Source of the DNA: Fluviicola sp. | GTDB taxonomy: Bacteria > Bacteroidota > Bacteroidia > Flavobacteriales_D > Crocinitomicaceae | Assembly (NCBI GenBank): GCA_002734065.2 | Contig: NVXU02000016.1 | Location: 25,999 to 89,998 of the forward strand | DNA length: 64,000 bases | Direction of reading: 5' to 3' | Shown: in pieces, positions 36,257-48,000 of the stretch | Layout of the letters: every line of letters starts with the position of its first letter | How positions within the stretch are numbered: the stretch's first letter is position 1 | Made by a program: the position numbers and the translations under genes | Notes under the pieces: model-generated | Seen by the model: the letters and a program-made list of their open reading frames with translations, nothing else | What the model was told of the DNA's origin: nothing | Database searches by the model: none

Positions 36257-37317
36257 CTTTTAAATGTATAACCTATTCCAAATTCTGTATAATCTGCCCT
36301 TGCCCAATGCGATTTTAGCACCAAGTTTAGCTGTATCCCATTATCCATAACGTACCTCATCCCTACTCTATGATAGAACGCATCTTCTGGCTGGTACTTG
36401 TCTTTTATATAAACACCCATGCCAGTGATTAAGTGAAAGCGATCAAAAGGGAGAATGAAACCAACAAACGCACCAATTTGCAAAATTTCTGCTTGTGTTT
36501 TTGGAACGTCATCTTGGTAAATTTTGATTATTTGTTTCGAAATAAAATCCAAAGAGACTTCCATACCCGTTTTCTGTCCAAAAAAACGTCTTCCAAACAA
36601 ATTTACTCCATAAACAGGATATTTTTGAGCTCCCGTAGGAAATGTCTCTTTTACGGAAAGAATACCGAGCACTCCATATTCCCAATATTTCTCTTTTCTA
36701 ATTTCTACTTGAATGGTGTCTATATTTTGCTTAATTCTATACCTATAACCTAGACTAATAAATAGCATATTTATGCCCAAATTAGGCGTTTTTATGGCTG
36801 CATTAGAAAAATGAGAAGCATCAATTCCAAAGGTATAACTGTGATTACCAAAAGTGAATTGATTATCAATCCCCATCGTTATTCTCGAATTAAAATTGGT
36901 ACTGACAGCAACATTTAGAATGTTCGTCTCAGAATTATACACTTTGTTTGTATAAGCCATTCCTGCAGCAATTTTTGCAGAAAAACAGTAATGTTTTCGC
37001 TTAACTAGAGGTAAATTCATTGAGCCAAAAATACCGACGTAACTTCCTAATATTTCTCGATTTCCAACGGTGCTATAAAATGCAGTGAGACTCATTGTTG
37101 GATAATTGTATGCCTTGTGCCATTGCTTCTTCCCTTTTGTCTGAAAAGTGACACCTAATTCTGCGCTTTTTGCATGTTGCCTTGCCAAATGTCCCATTAC
37201 ACTACTATGTGCAGCAAGAAAACCGAGTTTTGCTCGACCGTCTATCCATACATCATTCTTCGTTTGGGAAAAACAAGAGGAAGCAATAAATAATATGACG
37301 ATTAATAATTTCAACAT
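36253..37317 (-). CDS. PagL-like acyloxyacyl hydrolase / lipid A deacylase
   Basis: A 354-residue outer membrane protein with signal peptide MLKLLIVILFIASSCFSQ. The frame extends to 37401, but the Met at 37317 with its signal peptide is the better start. The core resembles PagL (lipid A 3-O-deacylase): HFSNAAIKTPNLGIN carries the His169-x-Ser171 pair. In P. aeruginosa PagL the third residue is a Glu 12 positions after the Ser; here that position is Asn183. A second region (about 205-354) extends beyond the PagL barrel. Activity is therefore uncertain. Confidence 0.7.
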   Translation of the reverse strand: MLKLLIVILFIASSCFSQTKNDVWIDGRAKLGFLAAHSSVMGHLARQHAKSAELGVTFQTKGKKQWHKAYNYPTMSLTAFYSTVGNREILGSYVGIFGSMNLPLVKRKHYCFSAKIAAGMAYTNKVYNSETNILNVAVSTNFNSRITMGIDNQFTFGNHSYTFGIDASHFSNAAIKTPNLGINMLFISLGYRYRIKQNIDTIQVEIRKEKYWEYGVLGILSVKETFPTGAQKYPVYGVNLFGRRFFGQKTGMEVSLDFISKQIIKIYQDDVPKTQAEILQIGAFVGFILPFDRFHLITGMGVYIKDKYQPEDAFYHRVGMRYVMDNGIQLNLVLKSHWARADYTEFGIGYTFKR

Positions 37318-37355
37318 TGTAAAATTAAGAAAAGGAAAGCAAATATGAATAATAT

Positions 37356-37363
37356 TAACTTTG
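37356..37363 (+). promoter_or_regulatory. -7 box of mazG
   Basis: TAACTTTG matches TAnnTTTG and lies 11 bases before the ATG at 37375. It falls inside the longer frame that opens at 37345, so the later start is chosen. Confidence 0.6.
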
Positions 37364-37374
37364 CAATAAAAAAA

Positions 37375-38160
37375 ATGGATCAACGACTTATAGCTTTCCA
37401 ACGATTATTAGATATAATGGACGATCTCCGTGAGAAATGTCCTTGGGATAAAAAGCAAACCATTGAATCTTTAAGGCATTTAACCATCGAAGAGACCTAC
37501 GAATTAGCTGATGCTATCATAGAAAACGATCTCAAAGGTTTGGAGGGAGAAATTGGGGATTTATTCTTGCACATGGTTTTTTATTGCAAAATTGGCGAAG
37601 AAAAGAAAGCTTTCGATGTGACTTCTGTTCTAAATACTATTTGCGACAAATTAGTCTATCGACATCCTCATATATACAGTGATACAGTTGCAGAAACTGA
37701 AGAAGAAGTGAAATCTAATTGGGAAAAACTCAAATTAAAAGAAGGAAAGAAAACTGTTCTTAGTGGAGTTCCAAAATCATTACCATCTTTAGTAAAAGCC
37801 GCTAGGATTCAAGAAAAAGTCATTGGAATTGGCTTTGAATGGGAGAAAAGAGAAGATGTTTGGGAGAAAGTGAAAGAAGAATTGCAAGAATTAGAAGATG
37901 AAGTTGTTAGCAAAAAATCACAAGAGAAAATTGAAGAGGAATTTGGAGATGTACTTTTTACTTTAATTAATTATGCTCGTTTCATCAACGTCAACCCAGA
38001 AAATGCATTAGCAAAAACGAACCTGAAGTTTATCAAGAGGTTTACATTGATGGAGGAACTAATGCAGAAAGATTCAGTAGATATTGCCACAACTGAACTA
38101 GAATTAATGGATGAATATTGGGATAAAGCGAAAGCAATTATTAAAAATGGTGTTAATTGA
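37375..38160 (+). CDS. mazG: Nucleoside triphosphate pyrophosphohydrolase MazG
   Basis: House-cleaning enzyme that hydrolyses (d)NTPs to NMP and pyrophosphate. It has two MazG halves: LREKCPWDKKQTIESLRHLT and EETYELADAI with GEIGDLFLHMVFY in the first; KEELQELEDEV and EEFGDVLFTLINYARF in the second. These hold the ExxE..ExxD magnesium sites. Length (261) is that of the two-domain E. coli-type protein. It is divergent from the PagL-like gene. Confidence 0.94.
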   Translation: MDQRLIAFQRLLDIMDDLREKCPWDKKQTIESLRHLTIEETYELADAIIENDLKGLEGEIGDLFLHMVFYCKIGEEKKAFDVTSVLNTICDKLVYRHPHIYSDTVAETEEEVKSNWEKLKLKEGKKTVLSGVPKSLPSLVKAARIQEKVIGIGFEWEKREDVWEKVKEELQELEDEVVSKKSQEKIEEEFGDVLFTLINYARFINVNPENALAKTNLKFIKRFTLMEELMQKDSVDIATTELELMDEYWDKAKAIIKNGVN

Positions 38161-38187
38161 GTAGAAAGAAGGGGAGAAATGAGCTAT

Positions 38188-38291
38188 AAAAAAGATACTA
38201 AGATTTTAAGACCGCTACGCTCAAAGATATTAAGACTAGATTTGTTTACAACAACCGAATCTTAATGTCTTAAAATCTTAGTATCTTTTTT
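38188..38291. repeat. Inverted array of TTAAGAC words between mazG and the TonB receptor
   Basis: Bases 38188-38212 are the exact reverse complement of 38267-38291 (25 bp). Inside, AGATATTAAGA (38225-38235) and TCTTAATGTCT (38260-38270) form a second pair. Words are bounded by TTAAGAC/GTCTTAA, reminiscent of TTAGAC/GTCTAA elsewhere. A short CCGCTACGCTC word also resembles locus 1. The remaining 38292-38408 is AT-rich with nothing clear. Confidence 0.8.
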
Positions 38292-38408
38292 ACAGCTTAT
38301 TTAAGGAATGCTTCGTCAAGTTTAGACAATGAAACGACCATTGACTCAATAATAAATACCTTTTAAATAGTTCCTCAATAAATCCATTGCAAACTTGAAT
38401 GAAAGCAT

Positions 38409-38416
38409 TACCTTCG
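38409..38416 (+). promoter_or_regulatory. -7 box of the TonB receptor gene
   Basis: TACCTTCG is a one-base variant of TAnnTTTG, 26 bases before the chosen ATG at 38443. The longer frame opening at 38395 would overlap it. Confidence 0.45.
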
Positions 38417-38442
38417 CAGGGTTAAAAACTAGATTTAAACTT

Positions 38443-40794
38443 ATGAAACTCTTTTTCGGAATTTTACTCTCCTTATTTTTCTCCCAATTGGCTTTTTCTC
38501 AAAACGCAACCATTAGAGGCTTTGTGTTTAATAAAGTAGATGGTGAACCGATGCCTTTTGAGAAGGTTCGACTACTAAAAGCCGATAGTTCTGCTGTAAC
38601 TGGGGCCATAACAGATGTAAATGGCTACTTTTCTATGGCGAAAATAGAGATCGGAGAGTACATTGTCAAAGTAGAAAGTGCAGCTTATCGTACATTGACC
38701 GAAAATGTTTCTGTAAAAAAAGCGAACGGAATTACATCCTTGAAATTCAACCTAGAAAAGAAAGATAACGTACTGAATATTTCTGAAATGAGTGTCAGTG
38801 CTGATTCTAAAAGAAAAACTACGCAAGTTTTAATTTCCGAAATTCGCTTAGACAAAAAAGGCTTAGAAAGAATCCCAAGTATTGGTGGTGAGAATGACAT
38901 TGTAGGCGCATTCAGTATCACTCCTGGCGTTATTACTACTGGAGATCAAGGTGGGCAACTATATGTTCGTGGAGGAACACCTATTCAAAATAAAATTCTA
39001 TTGGATGGAATGACCATCTACAATCCTTTTCATTCCATCGGTTTTTTCTCCATTTTTGAAACTGAATTGATTCAAAGCACCAGTATTTATACAGGAGGTT
39101 TTGATGCAAAATATGGCGGAAGAATATCTTCTATCATGGACATCACTTACAGAGATGGAAACAGAAAAAGTTTTGGCGGTAAAGTTTCGGCGTCTCCCTT
39201 TCTAGCGAAAGCAGTTCTTGAAGGACCTTTATCAAAAGGGAAAAATGGTAAAGCAAGCCCTGGATCTTATATTTTCTCTGCAAAGCACAGTTTACTAAAT
39301 TACACGTCAAAATCTCTTTATAGAAACGCTAACGCTGGAGCAGGACTCCCTTTTGCTTTTACCGATTTATACGGAAAGTTAACTTTCAAAAGTGAAGGAG
39401 GTTCGAAGTTTTCTGGGTTTGGTTTTCACAACAGAGATCAAGTAACTTATGATATTGCAGACATTAATTGGACACAAAGCGGTGGTGGAATTAACTTCTT
39501 GCTTGTGCCAAGCAGTTCTCCTATTTTCATTAAAGGACATGTAAACGGAAGTAATTTCAGCACAGAATTCAATGAATTTGTAACAGCAGATGATTCTGTT
39601 TACAGAGCAAGTTCAATTGGTGGATTTGATTTAGGATTTGACTTTACTTATTTTTTAAAGGATGAAGCGCAGTTCGATTACGGTATCAACCTGAGCGGAT
39701 TTAACACCAAATATCTTACATTCAATGAAGCAAAACAAAGAATAGAGGATAATAATTTCACAACAGAAATTGGAGTTTACTTTAGCTACAGATATGTGAC
39801 GCCAAGATGGGTTGTTCAACCGAGTTTTAGAACACAAGTTTACGCTTCTCTAGGAACAATTTCTCCAGAACCTCGATTGGGAGTAAAGTACAATGCGACA
39901 GATAAATTTCGTTTGAAAGCATCTGGTGGTAGATTCTCACAGAATTTCACTTCAGCATCATCTGATAGAGATGTTGTTAATTTATTTAACGGACTTCTTT
40001 CCGCACCGACCAACGTTCAATCGAATTTTGTTACACTTTATCAGAATGAGAAAACTCCAAAAAATGGATTGCAGTATGCATGGCATGCAATTGGTGGATT
40101 TGAATATGATTTAACCAAAAAACTTTCTTTGAACGTTGAAGGATACTACAAATACTTCACACAGTTGAGTAACATCAATCAAAACAAGTTATATCCAGAC
40201 ATTGCGGAGTTTTCTGATATTGATGACGTCTTTAAGAAAGATTTCATCTTAGAAAACGGAGAATCTTATGGAGCAGATTTATTGATCAAGTATTCTGGAA
40301 AACGATTGTTTATCTGGGGGGTATATTCTTACGGAAAGTCCATCAGATGGGATGGAGACACAACCTATTTCCCTGTTTTTGATAGAAGACACAACATTAA
40401 TCTAGTAGGTACTTATCTTTTTGGTAAGAAAAAAGATTTTGAAATTAGCATCCGTTGGAACTTTGGTTCGGGATTACCGTTCACTCCTACTGCTGGTTTC
40501 TACGAGAATCAACCATTTGCAAATGGGGTTACTTCTGATTACACAACCTCGAATGCCAATGAAGTTTCTACCATTCTCGGAACCTTCAATAGTCAGAGAC
40601 TGCCAACATACCACCGATTGGATTTAACAATTAAGAAAAAATTCGTTTTTAAAAACAAAGACTACATTGAATTGGTAGGTTCAATCACGAATTTATACGA
40701 TAGAAAGAATATTTTCTACGTGAATCGTGTGACCAATCAGAAGATCTATCAATTTCCAATTCTACCAAGTTTCGGGATGAGCTATAAGTTTTAA
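38443..40794 (+). CDS. TonB-dependent receptor with CarboxypepD_reg-like N-terminal domain
   Basis: A 783-residue outer membrane transporter. The signal peptide ends at FSQLAFSQ. Next come a CarboxypepD_reg-like domain (about 22-100: IRGFVFNKVDGEPMPFEKVR), a plug (about 120-220: IPSIGGENDIVGAFSITPGV; GGQLYVRGG) and a 22-strand barrel ending in SFGMSYKF. The substrate is not evident and no SusD partner is adjacent. It resembles the SusC-unrelated single TonB receptors with an atypical early plug. Its stop lies in a shared palindromic terminator. Confidence 0.88.
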   Translation: MKLFFGILLSLFFSQLAFSQNATIRGFVFNKVDGEPMPFEKVRLLKADSSAVTGAITDVNGYFSMAKIEIGEYIVKVESAAYRTLTENVSVKKANGITSLKFNLEKKDNVLNISEMSVSADSKRKTTQVLISEIRLDKKGLERIPSIGGENDIVGAFSITPGVITTGDQGGQLYVRGGTPIQNKILLDGMTIYNPFHSIGFFSIFETELIQSTSIYTGGFDAKYGGRISSIMDITYRDGNRKSFGGKVSASPFLAKAVLEGPLSKGKNGKASPGSYIFSAKHSLLNYTSKSLYRNANAGAGLPFAFTDLYGKLTFKSEGGSKFSGFGFHNRDQVTYDIADINWTQSGGGINFLLVPSSSPIFIKGHVNGSNFSTEFNEFVTADDSVYRASSIGGFDLGFDFTYFLKDEAQFDYGINLSGFNTKYLTFNEAKQRIEDNNFTTEIGVYFSYRYVTPRWVVQPSFRTQVYASLGTISPEPRLGVKYNATDKFRLKASGGRFSQNFTSASSDRDVVNLFNGLLSAPTNVQSNFVTLYQNEKTPKNGLQYAWHAIGGFEYDLTKKLSLNVEGYYKYFTQLSNINQNKLYPDIAEFSDIDDVFKKDFILENGESYGADLLIKYSGKRLFIWGVYSYGKSIRWDGDTTYFPVFDRRHNINLVGTYLFGKKKDFEISIRWNFGSGLPFTPTAGFYENQPFANGVTSDYTTSNANEVSTILGTFNSQRLPTYHRLDLTIKKKFVFKNKDYIELVGSITNLYDRKNIFYVNRVTNQKIYQFPILPSFGMSYKF

Positions 40795-40844
40795 TAAAAT
40801 AGTAGGGGCAGGTCGCGACCTACCCCTACTATTTTATTAAAACT
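40787..40844. terminator. 58-bp palindrome / bidirectional terminator between convergent genes
   Basis: A near-perfect palindrome (one C/A mismatch, 40809/40822) spanning 40787-40844, with centre GGTCGCGACC, GTAGGGG/CCCCTAC arms and outer TTTTAATAAAAT stems. It includes the stop codon of the TonB receptor (40792-40794) and the end of the convergent M61 gene (stop 40843-40845). Its outer A/T arms give T-runs in both directions. The core matches the palindrome at 9117-9156. Confidence 0.8.
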
Positions 40845-42552
40845 ATCTTTTCCAATTCTCATACGCCTTCTTCTGATCATTAGACAAGTCTTTTAGCTTG
40901 CCAACAGAATACGTCATATAGAAATTTCTATTCACTTCTGGGAAGGTGAAATTCATCAATTTTCCGTCTCGGAGAACGGTAACTGTCTTTGCGTCATCGT
41001 CAAAATATGAAAGCCATTTGTTCAACTCTCCTTGACAAGAAAAATCATTGATAGCAATAATTTCATCACCAATAGAAAGCTTTGCTAAGTCCGCTGGGCC
41101 AGATGGATAAAGGGCTGTGACAAGTGCGTTGATTCCCTTTGATTGTGTCTTGAAACCTAACCTCCCCTCAGAATACTTCTTAGAAGGCACATGGTTCAGC
41201 TCCAAACCTAAGCTCTCTAAAGCCTCTGTGAGAATAGATTCGTAAGGTTTATTGCCGTTTACATAATCATCAAAAAACGACTGGAAAGATTCTCCAGAAA
41301 CAGCCTCAATCGTCGTTTGATAATCATTTTCCGAAACACCTTTCTCATTCAACGCTAAATTGAAGTACAAGCGTTTCATCACCTCATCAATGCCGTATTT
41401 ATTATTGGTCGCCTTTCTAATTTTTGTATCAATCACAAAAGAAAGTAGGCAACCTTCGGTGTAAATAGAAACCTTTCTACCAGGCGCACCTAACTGGTAG
41501 CCGTCTAACCAAGTATCAAAAGACGATTCTCCAACAGAATAGTTAAAGCGTCCGTGATTATCAAAATGTCGTTGCAGTTGATTATTCAGTTCCTTGAAAT
41601 AGTCTTCTTCTGAGAAAAAGCCACTTTTTAGCAAGAATAAATCGCCCTGATAGGTAGTAACGCCTTCGCAAATATAGCCCAACTTAGAATAATTCTCCTG
41701 AGAGAAATCGTAAGGCATCATTTCCACTGGACGAATCGCTTTCACGTTCCATGTGTGGTATAATTCGTGAGAACTTACGCCCATTAATTCTTTATAAAGC
41801 TTTCCAAACACATCAAACGAAGGACCTAAAGAAATCACTGTCGATTTTTGATGTTCTACTCCGTGGTATGCTTTGTACGGGAGAATTTGATTCAAAAAAT
41901 GATATTCTTTCACAGGAAATTCAGTGAATTTAGAAATTTGAACCTCCGTAAACGCTTTAAAATCTTTGATTACTCGATCCCAATCTGGTTTCACTTCTCC
42001 GTTGAACCAAATATGGAATTTTGTTCCGTTGGACTCATATTCTCCATGCTGCAACTGTGAAGATGCAATAAATGGGGAATCAAAAAGCTCATCAAAATTA
42101 GCAACTTTGTACTCCTCTCCTATTCTCTCCATAGAACTTGCAAACTCCCAATGAGCAGGTACATCAAGGCTTACAGAGACCTCGTTGAAAAATGATTCTT
42201 GCGTGTAAACACAACAATTCACAGGATTGACATACAATTGTTCTGCATCTAAAAAGGTAGAACCTGCATTGAGAATATTTGCATAGAAAGAATACGAAAC
42301 TGTTATAGAATCAGTCTGAGAAGTAGCTACACCCCAACTGTCTTTCGTTTTTTTTTCTGCTGCAAGTAATTTATTATTGGCATCATAGACCTTAAAATCA
42401 CGTACGTATTTCGCAAAGTTTCCCAATTCATAACGACCTGGTCGCCACGCTGGAAGTTGCACTATTGTCTCATCCAAAGATGTTGAGAATTCTGCAGTAA
42501 TTTTAATGTATTGCTGAGAATGGTTTTCTGCGGAGAATGTGAATTTTGTCAT
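40843..42552 (-). CDS. M61 family (glycyl aminopeptidase-like) metallopeptidase with PDZ domain
   Basis: A 569-residue peptidase. The N-terminal beta domain (about 1-165) is followed by the catalytic domain with SSHELYHTWNVKAIRP (HExxH-type zinc site) and downstream Glu in CEGVTTYQGDLFL. The C-terminal PDZ domain is at about 465-550 (GINALVTALYPSGPADLAKL, SIGDEIIAIND). There is no signal peptide at the chosen Met, so it may be cytoplasmic or the family member may lack one; M61 homologues are often exported. Substrates unknown. Confidence 0.9.
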   Translation of the reverse strand: MTKFTFSAENHSQQYIKITAEFSTSLDETIVQLPAWRPGRYELGNFAKYVRDFKVYDANNKLLAAEKKTKDSWGVATSQTDSITVSYSFYANILNAGSTFLDAEQLYVNPVNCCVYTQESFFNEVSVSLDVPAHWEFASSMERIGEEYKVANFDELFDSPFIASSQLQHGEYESNGTKFHIWFNGEVKPDWDRVIKDFKAFTEVQISKFTEFPVKEYHFLNQILPYKAYHGVEHQKSTVISLGPSFDVFGKLYKELMGVSSHELYHTWNVKAIRPVEMMPYDFSQENYSKLGYICEGVTTYQGDLFLLKSGFFSEEDYFKELNNQLQRHFDNHGRFNYSVGESSFDTWLDGYQLGAPGRKVSIYTEGCLLSFVIDTKIRKATNNKYGIDEVMKRLYFNLALNEKGVSENDYQTTIEAVSGESFQSFFDDYVNGNKPYESILTEALESLGLELNHVPSKKYSEGRLGFKTQSKGINALVTALYPSGPADLAKLSIGDEIIAINDFSCQGELNKWLSYFDDDAKTVTVLRDGKLMNFTFPEVNRNFYMTYSVGKLKDLSNDQKKAYENWKR

Positions 42553-42573
42553 TTTTAAGAATATTAGAAGTTA

Positions 42574-42640
42574 AGAATGTTAGAAGTTAAGAAGTTAACA
42601 GGTATCAACTTCCTACTTAACTTCTTAACTCCTGCATTCT
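42574..42640. repeat. Inverted array of AGAAGTTAAGAA words
   Basis: AGTTAAGAAGTTAA (42585-42598) is exactly inverted at 42617-42630. With flanks, AGAATG plus this word at 42574-42598 pairs with 42617-42640. The left arm is part of a tandem (TTAAGAATRTTAGAAG twice, from 42556). It fills the 101-base gap between two minus-strand genes. Confidence 0.7.
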
Positions 42641-42653
42641 GTCTACTTATTAA

Positions 42654-44330
<1,677 letters not shown>

Positions 44331-44407
44331 TCAAAAAACGATAAAATTTCAAAATTAATTTTTTGTTAACAAATCATGTTTTGTGCTGACCTATGCCTAA
44401 AATAACT

Positions 44408-44415
44408 TACATTTA
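44408..44415 (+). promoter_or_regulatory. Candidate -7 box at the head of the copper cluster
   Basis: TACATTTA, a variant of TAnnTTTG, lies 22 bases before the GTG start of the HYC_CC_PP gene and is the only promoter-like element I can propose for the head of the cluster. The region 44274-44437 is otherwise AT-rich with no repeat that I can see. Confidence 0.4.
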
Positions 44416-44437
44416 CACCTAGTAAGTTGAAAAAACA

Positions 44438-44905
44438 GTGCAAAACATTAGCAGAACATACCGCTTTATAACGCTTTCATTAGCTTTCATCATGTTGTTT
44501 ACGACAACGGGGTTCTCTATGGATATTCACTTTTGCGAAGGAAAAATCGCTCAAGTAAGCTTCTTTAGCAAGGCTGATGCATGCGAAATGGAGAAAAAAG
44601 TGACTGTAGAGCATGAATGCTGTGCTAATAATGCAAAACAAATTTCTAAAAGCAACAATGGACAAGAATCTATTGATAATGAAAGATGTTGCTTCAATGA
44701 AACAGTTGTTTTAAGTTCAACCAACGATTTCTCTGAAGCTGATGAAACTTCTTTAAGTCATTCTCAGTTGACTTTTATTACCGCATTTGTTTTAAGTTCT
44801 TACAACTTATTTTTCGCGGAAGAAAAAGTACCTAATTTTTCACATTACTCCCCTCCCCTGATTAATGAGGACATCTCCGTCCTTCATCAGGTTTTTATTA
44901 TCTGA
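44438..44905 (+). CDS. HYC_CC_PP family protein (GTG start)
   Basis: A 155-residue secreted or membrane-anchored protein. It has a signal-like hydrophobic N-terminus (LSLAFIMLFTTTGFS), then the family landmarks DIHFCEGK, HECCANN, ERCCFNE and C-terminal HYSPPLI. The cysteine pairs suggest metal binding. The family commonly precedes RND metal pumps in Bacteroidota (from memory). No ATG fits the signal peptide, so GTG at 44438 is taken as start. It is likely the first gene of the copper cluster. Confidence 0.78.
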   Translation: MQNISRTYRFITLSLAFIMLFTTTGFSMDIHFCEGKIAQVSFFSKADACEMEKKVTVEHECCANNAKQISKSNNGQESIDNERCCFNETVVLSSTNDFSEADETSLSHSQLTFITAFVLSSYNLFFAEEKVPNFSHYSPPLINEDISVLHQVFII

Positions 44906-44944
44906 TAATTATTTTATTAATTGACTCCACACAAAGGTGATGGA

Positions 44945-44966
44945 GCAAAAGTGTTTTCACTTGTGC
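44945..44966 (+). other. Hairpin between the HYC_CC_PP gene and the RND pump gene
   Basis: GCAAAAGTG (44945-44953) and CACTTGTGC (44958-44966) form a 9-bp stem with one mismatch and a TTTT loop, 35 bases before the pump start. It is not followed by a T-run, so it may be a leader structure or processing site rather than a terminator. Confidence 0.35.
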
Positions 44967-45000
44967 CAACCTATATCGGTTGCATTAATAAATTAATTAA

Positions 45001-48000
45001 ATGTTAAACAAATCAATAAAATATTTTCTTGAAAATAAGTTAATTACACTACTTTTTTTGGGAGCCTTAATCGTTTGGGGTATTTCAGCGGCTCCTTTTA
45101 ATTGGGGAGGTGGCTTGATTCCAAGAGACCCTGTTCCAGTTGATGCTATTCCAGACATTGGAGAGAATCAGCAGATCGTTTATACGGAATGGCCGGGACG
45201 TTCTCCGCAAGATATCGAAGATCAAATTAGTTACCCTTTAACGACAGCTCTTTTGGGTATTCCTGGAGTAAAAACGATTAGAAGTAACTCTATCTTTGGT
45301 CTTTCTAGTATCTATCTCATTTTTGAAGATGATGTAGAATTCTATTGGAGTCGAACGCGAGTTTTAGAGAAACTCAACTCATTGCCGAGTAATCTTCTGC
45401 CAAAAGAAATTTCTCCAGCTTTAGGTCCTGATGCAACGGCTTTGGGACAAGTGTTTTGGTACACTTTAGAAGGTCGAGACACCTTAGGAAATCCTGCTGG
45501 TGGTTGGGATCCTCAAGAATTGCGAACAATTCAAGATTTCCAAGTCGGCTATTCTTTAACTTCCGTTAAAGGTGTTTCTGAAGTTGGAACAATTGGTGGT
45601 TTTGTTAAAGAGTACCAAGTTGACATTGATCCAAATGCCATGAAGGCGAACAATGTAACAGTTGCTCAGATAATGAAGGCTGTTAATAAGAGTAACTTGG
45701 ACATTGGTGCAAGAACGCTTGAATTCAATAAGGTTGAATACTTAATTAGAGGTCTGGGTTACATTGAAACTATAGAGGATCTTGAAGAAAGTGTGATTAT
45801 TTCCAATGACAATGTTCCTATCAGAATCAAGGATGTAGCAAAGGTCAGTTTTGGCCCCGCTACACGTCGTGGAGGATTGGACAAAGGTGGTGCAGAAGCT
45901 GTCGGTGGTTCAGTCGTTGCAAGATACGGCGCCAATCCTTTGGAGGTCATTGATCGTATAAAAGCGAAAATAAAAGAGATAGAAGCTGGTTTGCCTTCAA
46001 AAGTGTTGGCTGACGGAACTGTTTCTCGGGTAACGATCGTTCCTTTTTATGACAGAACAGGTTTGATTAAGGAAACACTCGGTACGCTTGAGGAGGCACT
46101 TTCATTAGAAATGCTAATTGCCTTACTGGTTGTGATTGTCTTGGTAATGAACCTCAGAGCATCCGTTTTAATTACCAGTTTGCTCCCCCTTGGTGTGCTA
46201 ATTACTTTTATAATGATGAGGCAATTCGGAGTGGATGCAAATATTGTTGCATTGTCAGGAATTGCCATTGCTATTGGTGTCATGGTTGATGTCGGCGTTG
46301 TGTTTACCGAAAATATAATTCAACACATAGAACTACCAGAGAACATTGGTAAACGCGGAAAAGAATTAAGAGACGTTATCTACAATGGTGCTTCGGAGGT
46401 TGCCTCAGCGGTAGTAACTGCACTTTTTACAACCATTGTAAGTTTCTTACCAATATTTGCCATGCAAGCAGCAGAGGGTAAGCTGTTTACTCCGTTGGCA
46501 TTTACAAAAACATTCGCGATGTTGGCTGCCTTATTCATCGGAATATTGTTTATCCCAACCTTTGCACACATCGTTTTCTCTATCCGATTTGATAAAGGAA
46601 AAATGAGTAAAATCTGGAATGGATTGATGATTATTCTCGGTTTAACCTTCTTAATTGCTTACGGTAGTTGGTTGTCCATCGCTTTGATTCTCTTTGGAAT
46701 CAACAACTTGTTAGAATACAAATGGCCAGAGACTAAAAGGAAGTATGTCAATGTAATTAACATTGTGATTACATTATTTGTCATCATTTATTTCATCTCT
46801 GAAATTTGGATGCCACTCGGCGTACAAAACAGCTTCTTTTCAAACATACTTTTTGTAGCAATAACGGTGGGAATAATCCTTGCTGTGCTTATGATGATCA
46901 TTAAGTTCTATACACGTTTATTGACTTGGTGTTTAGAGAATAAATGGAAGTTCTTGATGGCACCAATGTTTATCATTCTTTTCGGAATGCTTTCTTGGTT
47001 AGGCTTTGATAAGGTTTTTGGTTTTATGCCTGACGGTGTGAAAGACACATCTGGATGGAAGTCAATGGAAGAAACCTTCCCTGGAATAGGTAAAGAGTTC
47101 ATGCCGTCACTGAATGAGGGTTCATTCTTATTGATGCCAACAACGATGCCTCACTCAGGAATTGAGGAGAATGTAAATGTGATAAGGCAATTAGACAGGC
47201 ACCTTAATTCGATACCAGAAGTTGAACTTACCGTTGGTAAATGGGGGCGTGTTAATTCTGCTTTAGACCCAGCTCCAATCTCTATGTATGAGAATGTCAT
47301 CAACTATTTTCCTGAATTTAAGGTCAATGAAGATGGTCACAAAATGAGGTTCAAAGTGAACAATGACAATGCGTTTATTTTAAAAGACGGAACAACTTAT
47401 GAGTACACCGTTGATGAGTTTAGGTCTATAGCAACCAAAGAGTTAACCGAAGATGACGATGGAGAATATTTCCGCCAGTGGAGGGAAAAAATTCAGTCGC
47501 CTGATGACATTTGGGACGACATTCTGAAGCATTCTAAAATTCCTGGTTTAACATCTGCACCAAAACTTCAACCTATTGAAACAAGATTGGTAATGCTTGC
47601 AACAGGTATGAGAGCGCCAATGGGAATTAAAGTGTTCGGTCCTGATTTAGAAACCATCGAGAAATTTGGTTATGAATTGGAGAAAGCACTAAAAGAAGTG
47701 CCAAGCGTTGAGGCGGATGCCGTTTTCGCCGATAGAGTTGTCGGGAAACCTTACCTCGAAATTGAAATCAACCGAAAGGCTATTGCTCGATATGGTTTAA
47801 CAGTCGAAGACATGCAAAACGTAATAAGTTCTGCTGTCGGAGGAATGCAATTGACAACCACCGTAGAAGGTCGTGAAAGGTTTCCGGTGCGTGTGCGTTA
47901 TGCCAGAGAATACCGTGACAATCCTGAAGACTTGAAGAAAATATTAATTCCGACACCTTCAGGGGCACAGATTCCGTTAGGAGAATTGGCTGTCATTAAC

